Shown here piece after piece: positions 57,341 to 64,000 of a stretch of DNA of 64,000 bases. The notes beneath the pieces were generated by a model, which made no database searches, was not told the DNA's origin, and saw only the letters and a program-made list of their open reading frames with translations. The position numbers and the translations under genes are program-made. Source of the DNA: Batkoa obscura (taxonomy: Eukaryota; Entomophthoromycota; Entomophthoromycetes; Entomophthorales; Batkoaceae); NCBI GenBank assembly GCA_030770535.1, contig JASVEC010000008.1, positions 1,364,001 to 1,428,000 of the forward strand, written 5' to 3'. Each line of letters starts with the position of its first letter. Within the stretch, counting starts at the first letter, position 1.

Positions 57341-58054
57341 TTATTTTTGCTTCTTCTTCATTTCCTTTTGTTTAATGACTTCATCACCAACAAAGATACC
57401 CTTTAACTTATAAGGTTCAGGTTCACGCCAGCGACGAATGGTAGCTGCAAATTGTCCTAATTGTTGCTTATCAATTCCATAAAGTATAATCTTCGTAGGT
57501 TGTGGAATAGTAACTGTTATACCATCAGGTATCTGTACTGAAATTGGATGAGAGTACCCAAGTTTTAATCCTATTTTAGTGTTATTTTCTTCTAAAGCAG
57601 CACGATAACCAACACCAGAGAGACGAAGCGGGAGTGTAAAGCCTTCTGTAACACCAACGATTGCGTTATTAATAAGGGAACGTGTTGTACCCCACATTGC
57701 TTTTTGCTTACTTTGTTTTGAGTCTAATACACGAACATTAAGTACCTTATTACCGGCTTCAGTAAGCTCTTTTTCTACATTTAAATCAACGAATGGATGA
57801 ATCTTAACATTTTTTTGACCTAATGGGCCTTTGATTAATAATTCAGTTTCTTTTCCTTCTCTTAAAGCATCAACATTGTTGGAGTTATAAAAGTCACTAA
57901 GTGGGCTTGGAACAGTATCTTCAACCTTCATTTCTAAAGATACATCTTTGGAAAAGTACAATGGAGCTTTTCCAATATGGGATCTAGCTATTGTACTAGT
58001 TGATATGAATCTAGTTGAATATTTTATCAACTTAAATGGGATATTTTTAAACAT
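57341..58054 (-). CDS. MRPL6: Mitochondrial large-subunit ribosomal protein uL6m
   Basis: Single exon, 237 aa. The N-terminus MFKNIPFKLIKYSTRFISTS is basic and hydroxylated with no acids, a typical mitochondrial presequence. uL6 features follow: ELLIKGPLGQ, the central LRLSGVGYRAALE and LKLGYSHPI, and the C-terminal signature FAATIRRWREPEPYKLKGIF with VGDEVI after it. In uL6 the C-terminal part binds 23S-type rRNA near the sarcin-ricin loop. A Lys-rich end (KQKEMKKKQK) replaces the KxGKK end of bacterial L6. Length is close to yeast Mrpl6. Confidence 0.93.
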   Translation of the reverse strand: MFKNIPFKLIKYSTRFISTSTIARSHIGKAPLYFSKDVSLEMKVEDTVPSPLSDFYNSNNVDALREGKETELLIKGPLGQKNVKIHPFVDLNVEKELTEAGNKVLNVRVLDSKQSKQKAMWGTTRSLINNAIVGVTEGFTLPLRLSGVGYRAALEENNTKIGLKLGYSHPISVQIPDGITVTIPQPTKIILYGIDKQQLGQFAATIRRWREPEPYKLKGIFVGDEVIKQKEMKKKQK

Positions 58055-58491
58055 TCGAAAATCTATAAATTGAATAAAACTATCGATTTGATCCGAACTT
58101 GAACTTCAAATTATGGAAACTAAATAAATATCAATGCTGATTGGTTATAATCTTTTTTAAAATCAGCTTTTAAGATATAAGAATATTAGATTTATTGACA
58201 ATAGTGAGTTTGTTCTTTGAATAAAACATCAAAATTAAAATTGAATTTATTTAATAAATAACCGTTTGTTGGTACCACTAGAACTGATCAATAATCATAA
58301 TCAAAGTTATCTTTCCATCAACGAGTTGATACGAGATTATATCAATTTATTAAAATAAATTTATAAAAGTTATAAAGTGTTTTTGAGATTGATAAGGGAT
58401 TTGATTACTTATAAAAGTTCCTTTATTTTTAAAAAAGAAGATCAAAACTAAGCATAGTTAAAAAAGTAATCTACATTTAACATCAAACTAA
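58055..58491. other. Intergenic, divergent uL6m / orphan promoters
   Basis: About 440 bp start to start, AT-rich; nothing recognised. Confidence 0.5.
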
Positions 58492-59211
58492 ATGATGTCA
58501 AATAGAAATAAAGATGAAATGAATTATCGAGGAAATAGAAGTAATTCAAAACATGATGACAGGAGAGATTTTAATAGAAGTAGAACAGGTAATTTAAATT
58601 AATTTTTATTTGAATATGTAATTGTTTTAGAAGATCAAAGATTTAATTCAGATATAAATTATAGTCAAGAATATAATCAAAATTATAATCTCGGACAGTA
58701 AGAAATATTAACCATTTCATTACCATAAACTTATTGTTTCTAGTCCTCGTAATACAAGAGGATATAGCTCAAAGTCTTTTGACGCTAATAGTAGCGAAGG
58801 CTATAATAATGGACATAGGTCTCAAGATATTAAGTTTACTCAAGGTAACAAGGCAACAACCGAAAACATATGGGCCTCGATATGCCAGCAAAACAAGTAA
58901 GCTCATTATTATATAAAAAAGAATGATTAAATAAATCAGAAAGAGTGAAGATGACGACGGCCCATTCACACAACATATAGCAGCCTCCCGGAAGATTATT
59001 TCTTTGGGCAATAATGACGTAAATTATTCTATTTCGAAAACTATACATTTATTAATATTTAAAGGTAAGGAATGATAGAACTGTAGAACAACATTTTAAA
59101 CAAAAAACAGATGATGCATTTGAAAAAGCAAGCAAGTCATTTGGAAATTATACTGCTACTTATTCTAAGCATAAAAATTATTTAACACCAACATTGAGAA
59201 GGACATGGTGA
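58492..59211 (+). CDS. Orphan Asn/Arg/Ser-rich protein
   Basis: Exons 58492-58588, 58631-58697, 58744-58896, 58940-59018 and 59065-59211 join in frame to 180 aa. I recognise no family. The first 90 residues are low-complexity, rich in Asn, Arg, Ser, Asp and Tyr (for example RSNSKHDDRRDFNRSRT), like RNA-binding disordered regions. The second half is more ordered: SEDDDGPFTQHIAASRKIIS, then TVEQHFKQKTDDAFEKASKS and an aromatic end with TPTLRRTW. Coherent phases across four introns and the closing Arg-Arg-Thr-Trp argue for a real gene. The last intron ends in AAAG directly before GTAAGG, so its exact edge is uncertain. Confidence 0.55.
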
Positions 59212-60572
59212 AGAGTATACTAAGCTGAAGCTTACAATTAAAGGAGTAATTTGATCAATTGCCCGTTATAACTATTTTTATTTAATGTATAAAAGTAAAT
59301 TCATTTTTTAATTCTTAAATTAGATATATATAAATTATATGGGATGTTTTTTTTGGTTTCATCACTTTTTCCACTTTTTAAGTCCTATTTGAGCGGAAAA
59401 ATTGTTAGTAAAATAAAATTCTTGAACAAAAAAATACATTCCCATATATTAATTTAATTTTGGTATAGTATTTTATTATTTCGAATTTAGATTGCTTTAA
59501 ATTATAAAATAGAAATATTAGCTGTAGGTTTATATGATCAATTATCTTGTTTTAATTGTGTATTTTAACCGCCTATTTAATAGTCAAAACAGATTATTAT
59601 TTTAGAATTATAGTTATAAATCTAGTAATAACACGCAGTCAGATCAAACAGTGACATGGTTATAAAACTTTAATTCATTTTGTTAATAATATTTGTTAAA
59701 AATTATATAATATTTTTTAATTTTGGCTAATCTTATTAATTTTAAAGTTCCAATAAATTAAATTTTGAAACTACAATTTATATCATAATTTTAGCTGTTA
59801 GCTCTCTATTTTAATAATCAAATAAATTAAAAGATACAAAGTTTTATTCCGTTTATGCAGCGTTTTACCTTGATAAGATAATAATAAATCAAAAATTATA
59901 CTAAATATCAAAGTATAAGATAAGAGAAAATGACAATTAATAAATTTTATTTTGAAATTTTAGTTTCATTAAAATTTATTATTTAATTATGTTATTAAGT
60001 ATAATAATTTAATCTTTTAGCTACAAATGGGCCAATTTAGCGGCCTTATTTCAATATTTCTCCTAAACATAGCTTATCTTTATACCAATAAAAGGAGATA
60101 TAAAACAATAGGCCCAATAAAATACAGTTAGATAACTTTGATTAATTTAATAGGGTAAAAAGGTAATTAAGCAAATAAGGAAATAGGTTAATAAAATTAT
60201 CAAAGGAGTTTCCTTCCAATTTTTTTGAGGACTGATTTTTAAATCAACAGTTAGAGTAATTATGATAAAAATGTTCATCATATCTAGTAGAAATGATCAA
60301 AAACTCTCCATTTTAATAATGATTTTCATAATAAACCACGCGTAAAATCAATTGAAAGAAAACATGAATCATCACAAATACAAAAAATGCAAAAAGAGGA
60401 TAAATATAAGAGAGATAAACATTCTCCTCACTTAATCATCTTTTTCTACTTAAAACTTAACTGAAAGAAAAGTTTCATCTTTACTATTTTTATTAAATTG
60501 AGGCGGAAGCGTTTTATTTCAACCTCATTACATTCAAACAAACTTTTTTCGACTGTAACACTAGTTAATATT
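59212..60572. other. Intergenic, about 1.4 kb, with one MITE copy
   Basis: Holds MITE copy 4 (59341-59443); otherwise AT-rich without convincing ORFs. Confidence 0.5.
59341..59443 (+). mobile_element. MITE-like repeat family, copy 4
   Basis: Begins GGGATGTTTTTTTTGGTTTC, core TTTTTAAGTCCTATTTGAGC, ends AAATACATTCCC. Flanked by ATAT on both sides, a possible target duplication (alternatively TA). Confidence 0.82.
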
Positions 60573-60860
60573 ATGGATACAAACTGGTGTACCATATGCG
60601 GCCAACATATCGATTTCTCAGATACCGATCTTTACTGTAGTGAAAAATGTCGTAAGAGTGATGAATTACCTTCCTTATTGCCATCTACTTTTACCATACA
60701 TTCACCTATCAGTTCGATTACCCCTTCCCCAACCTTAACTTATAGCTTTATCTCTATTGGAAGTTCTAAGGTTTCCCCTTCTTCGATTCATTTAGACTCC
60801 ACTAACAAAGGTGACACTTTGCGCCATTATAATGATTACGTACCCAACTCACTGGAATAA
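60573..60860 (+). CDS. Small zinc-binding protein, Ecl1-like
   Basis: 95 aa from the ATG at 60573; the open frame extends upstream to 60498 without an ATG. The start MDTNWCTICGQHIDFSDTD is followed at once by LYCSEKCRKSD, giving a C-x2-C ... C-x3-C zinc cluster at the very N-terminus. The fission-yeast Ecl1/Ecl2/Ecl3 lifespan regulators and their fungal relatives are small proteins with the same beginning. The rest is Ser/Thr/Pro-rich and disordered (SPISSITPSPTLT). Ecl1-type proteins respond to nutrient and metal limitation and extend chronological lifespan; the same role here is inference. No intron seen. Confidence 0.55.
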   Translation: MDTNWCTICGQHIDFSDTDLYCSEKCRKSDELPSLLPSTFTIHSPISSITPSPTLTYSFISIGSSKVSPSSIHLDSTNKGDTLRHYNDYVPNSLE

Positions 60861-61923
60861 CTATGGTCTAAATTATTCCTTGTCTATTTTGAATCCAGCT
60901 AACCCAAAAAAACTATTATTATAATAATGCCCCTCTGAACACTGTAAACTTAAAATAAATGCTCCCTAATATAATAATGAGAATAATGAATTTTTTATTA
61001 TAAATTTGGTAGTTTATGGGTTAAATTTAGCGGAAATAGGATCACGTTTTCTAAGCAATGTATCCCTTAAATTTCAGTTTGGAAAAAAGGATCAAAATGT
61101 TTTACATAAAAATTGATCCTTATTGAAAATCAAAACATATTAAATGAAAAATAATATTCAACAAATTGATATTCATATTAATATATTTGATAGTCTTCAA
61201 AGATACAAAGCCAAAATTCCTTGTCAAAGATAAGAAGTAAAACAAATCGTAAAATAAGCTCGATCATAATAATAAGATTGTTACTATTTAGATCATAAAG
61301 AATATTTTTAAGAATGTTTTTGAATTTAAATTAATACTGTGTAGTAACTTAAAAATTAACAAAAAATTAATATGTATTAAAATCTTAAAATTAATAATCA
61401 TGCTAAAGATATTAAACTATCTATTAGTTGTTTTTCTAATATAACTTGAACTAGTCATTTTAATTTCTTCAAAAAAATTACTACTTTTTAATTTTTATTG
61501 CCTCAAATTGCGCTAACTGAATTATTTTTTAAACAATTAGATAATATTATAGATCTCAAATCTAAAAGCAAATACTTTATTAAAAGTTATAAATTAGAGT
61601 GATGTTGACCAATTTAATGATGGACTATAAACTATATTAAAAATGCTAGATTGTAATTAAATTTAAGATATAATAGTTTAAAAATAACTGCATTAGTATT
61701 AAATAAAATACATATTTCAAGAATGAATAAAAAACCCATTATTTTTAAAATTATACTTTACTCTAGTTTAGTAACTAAAATAAATAGCTTATTTTTAAAT
61801 AATGGTTTTCTGAACAAATTACATAATTTGTTAAAAAGTAACTTTAACTAATTATCTAAAGTTATTATTTTCTCTATCAAAACATTTAATTAAAAACTAA
61901 GATGTTTTAGTTTTTTATAATAT

Positions 61924-62022
61924 GAGTATGTTTTTTTTGGTTTCATTACTTTTTCCATTTTTTAAGTGCTATTTGAACAGAAAACATGTTAGTAAAATTC
62001 TTAAACAAAAAAATACATCTCA
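61924..62022 (+). mobile_element. MITE-like repeat family, copy 5
   Basis: Begins GAGTATGTTTTTTTTGGTTT, core TTTTTTAAGTGCTATTTGAA, ends AAATACATCTC; ATAT flanks on both sides. Confidence 0.82.
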
Positions 62023-62260
62023 TATATTCTTCTTTAAAGCGGGAAATTTATAATTCGGGAAGACCTCAATTACTTGGCCGGTGCTCTTGTAATCTGCTTT
62101 CACATAACTATTCACAATACCTTCTTTAATATTTTATTCTTTTACACTCTTTCAAAATTTAAATAAACCACTTCGGCTTTTAGCTTTGAACTTCTAAGTA
62201 TTACATAAAAGTATCCAAGACTACAAACGCATTATAATAAATTAATTTTACACAGCACCT

Positions 62261-62358
62261 GAGGATGTTTTTTTGGTTTCATTGCTTTTTCCATTTTTTA
62301 AGCGCTATTTGAGCGGAAAGATTATTAGTAAAATTCTTAAATAAAAAAATACATCCCC
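62261..62358 (+). mobile_element. MITE-like repeat family, copy 6
   Basis: Best-kept copy (98 bp): begins GAGGATGTTTTTTTGGTTTC, core TTAAGCGCTATTTGAGCGG, ends AAATACATCCCC; flanked by ACCT on both sides, a possible 4-bp target duplication. Confidence 0.85.
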
Positions 62359-63358
62359 ACCTATTTATTTTAATTTGTTATATTTATGCTTTTTAACCGC
62401 TTTGACAACTTGATAGAGACTTTAATTGTAGTTTTAAGCATAATGCTATTGTAATTTACTTTATAGAGGTTTTCTGTATCTAATACTATAAACATGATTT
62501 TTTTACTGTTTGAGCCTTTTAAAAATATAAAACATATTTAAAATATATTCTAAAGGATGTTTATTGTATTCTATTTTTAAAATTATTATCTAATTTAAGC
62601 TCAAAGTTTATAACAAAATATTTTCCTTTCTCAAAATTGAAATAAGAAATGCCATACAAAAATACTATATAGACACACACCTCATTTACCACTGCTTACT
62701 TTTATCGCTCACTCTCTTTCAAGTATCAAATTTTATCATCAGAAATAAAGCATTTGGGAGCTTATCGGCTCTTTCTACTTTAATAAAATCAAAAAAATTC
62801 CAGATCCTCGAAATAATTGTATTAAGGGATATTTAACAGTCACACTTTTGATATTTGTAAATTAACTTGAAATTAATCTGATTCAATTTTGTGTATTTAT
62901 ATTAAAATATCAGTTTTAAAAATTATATCCTTAATTAGTGATGATCATATAGTTTGTTAAAACAATAATATAAAAAGGACTAATTGACGTTATTTTAGAA
63001 GCAAGGATGCTTTGAGTTTAATATAGTCGCAAAGATAAAATAACAACATAAGTATAGTATAAATTATGTAAATAAGCTTATAAAAAAATAATTAATGGTT
63101 AGTTTATTAATGTAGATAATGAATGCACAAAAACAAAAAATTAAATATAAAATAAAATCTGTAAAGCAAATAAGAATACATTTTAACAAAAGTATGAAAT
63201 GATGTAAAGAATAAAATAATTATACAATATAAAAGAAACTTCAAAGAAACTATGATAAGGCCATCTACCTTATGACTACCAGAAACAAAAGAACCACACT
63301 TTTATCTTTTTCCCCGCTCCAGCATAAATATTTAATAAACTATCCCAGTTCTATTATT

Positions 63359-64000
63359 TCACTCTTTTTTACGCAATAGCTCTAACTGTTCAAATTTTTT
63401 AAGTGCTAAAATAGTATTAAAATAAGCAATTAAAATATAAGCTAAAACTTACTTGTTTCCACTTTTAAAAGATCTTCTGGTGATAGTACACCATCCTGTG
63501 GTGTTCTAAATTGGATAGCTTGTAGCATCCAAATCGCAGTTCTAAAACTTGACTCATTACTTCGACTATCGTCATTTACCATTTCTCTGACAGCCGCTTC
63601 TCGGCCCTAAAAATAAAATTAGATTTAAAAACAAAAAAATTGACAGGTTACTTACTACCTCGCAAGCATGCTTTAATATCAACTTATCAGTGTTGGTATT
63701 TTTTGTTTTTAAGGAATCTTCATTAAGGAAGGGCTGAATAAACTCTATTTTTTCCATACAATCTTTAATTTTTACATTAAGCCAATCTACTCTTTCAGTA
63801 AGTCGTGGAGGGTTGGGCTTACGTTTTTCGTTCTTGGGATTGATGATCTCTTTCCAGTAGTCAGTCATTTTTTCATACGCTTCCTCTAACATTGACAGTG
63901 ATTTGGAGTATAACAAATAAGCCTCATAAGCTAATTTTCCTGTACTTGAGTTTGCTTCTAAATCATGTGGCTCAGAGCTATTTTTTTGTTTTTGACCATC
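63359..64000 (-). CDS. ATG1: Autophagy kinase Atg1, C-terminal part (5' end outside window)
   Basis: Exons read on the minus strand: one entering at 64000 and ending near 63651, then 63606-63453 and 63405-63359. They code the C-terminal tandem-MIT region of fungal Atg1, which binds Atg13: LLYSKSLSMLEEAYEKMTDY, LTERVDWLNVKIKDCMEKIE, ACEVGREAAVREMV and SFRTAIWMLQAIQ, ending LRKKE. The block with AAVxE, then SxRTAIWMLxAI, is characteristic of fungal Atg1. The N-terminal kinase domain is beyond the window edge, so catalytic integrity cannot be judged. Of two possible donors after ACE, the one after Val fits the family better. Confidence 0.85.

Larger units (their letters stand above)
60861..63358. 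other. Intergenic, about 2.5 kb, with two MITE copies
   Basis: Between the Ecl1-like gene and the 3' end of ATG1. Contains MITE copies 5 and 6 (61924-62022, 62261-62358). No gene recognised. Confidence 0.5.

Overview
The window looks like nuclear DNA of a fungus with a strongly AT-rich genome, many short introns (mostly 43-75 nt, GTAAG-type donors, TAG and fairly often AAG acceptors) and Asn/Ser-rich proteins. A fused ATP-grasp/PurE ADE2, a CRH-type GH16 wall enzyme, a GH18 chitinase, PMT, GCN1, ATG1 and MCM1-type MADS genes point to Fungi. Queuine tRNA-ribosyltransferase and exportin-4, both absent from budding yeast, together with the intron density, argue against a Saccharomyces-type yeast. 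An early-diverging lineage is my guess; no species can be named. Exon junctions were inferred by reading-frame continuity, splice signals and family similarity, so single junctions may be off.

Layout, left: the 3' part of a SET/MYND protein (+); an intergenic stretch with old repeats and a hairpin element; a CRH-type enzyme (-); an orphan Asn/Ser-rich membrane protein (+); tRNA-Pro (-); a protein O-mannosyltransferase (+); a ten-exon thioredoxin-like PITH protein, TXNL1 (-); a 2.8 kb repeat-bearing gap; DNAJC11 (+); ADE2 (-); tRNA-Ser (+); a chitinase (-).

Middle: GCN1 (-, 2437 aa), ATP synthase subunit e (+), RRG9/neugrin (-) and thymidylate kinase CDC8 (+) from an 82-bp shared promoter, BMT5-like rRNA methyltransferase (-), a small secreted cationic peptide (+), then two transcription factor genes with long upstream regions: an MCM1/SRF-type MADS protein and a C2H2 protein.

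Right: exportin-4 (+, more than 20 exons), QTRT1 (+, with a 12-nt microexon), an intact IS630/Tc1-like transposase gene whose second catalytic Asp is Asn (-), a probable mitochondrial RbfA (+), signal peptidase subunit SPC3 (-), a SEC9/SNAP-25 SNARE (+), mitochondrial uL6 (-), an orphan (+), an Ecl1-like zinc protein (+), and the C-terminal part of ATG1 (-, runs off the window).

There is no operon-like functional cluster; genes are ordinary housekeeping and wall/secretion genes. The most noteworthy items are a six-copy ~100-bp MITE-like family, the catalytically altered transposase, the secreted cationic peptide, the microexons and the AAG-acceptor introns.
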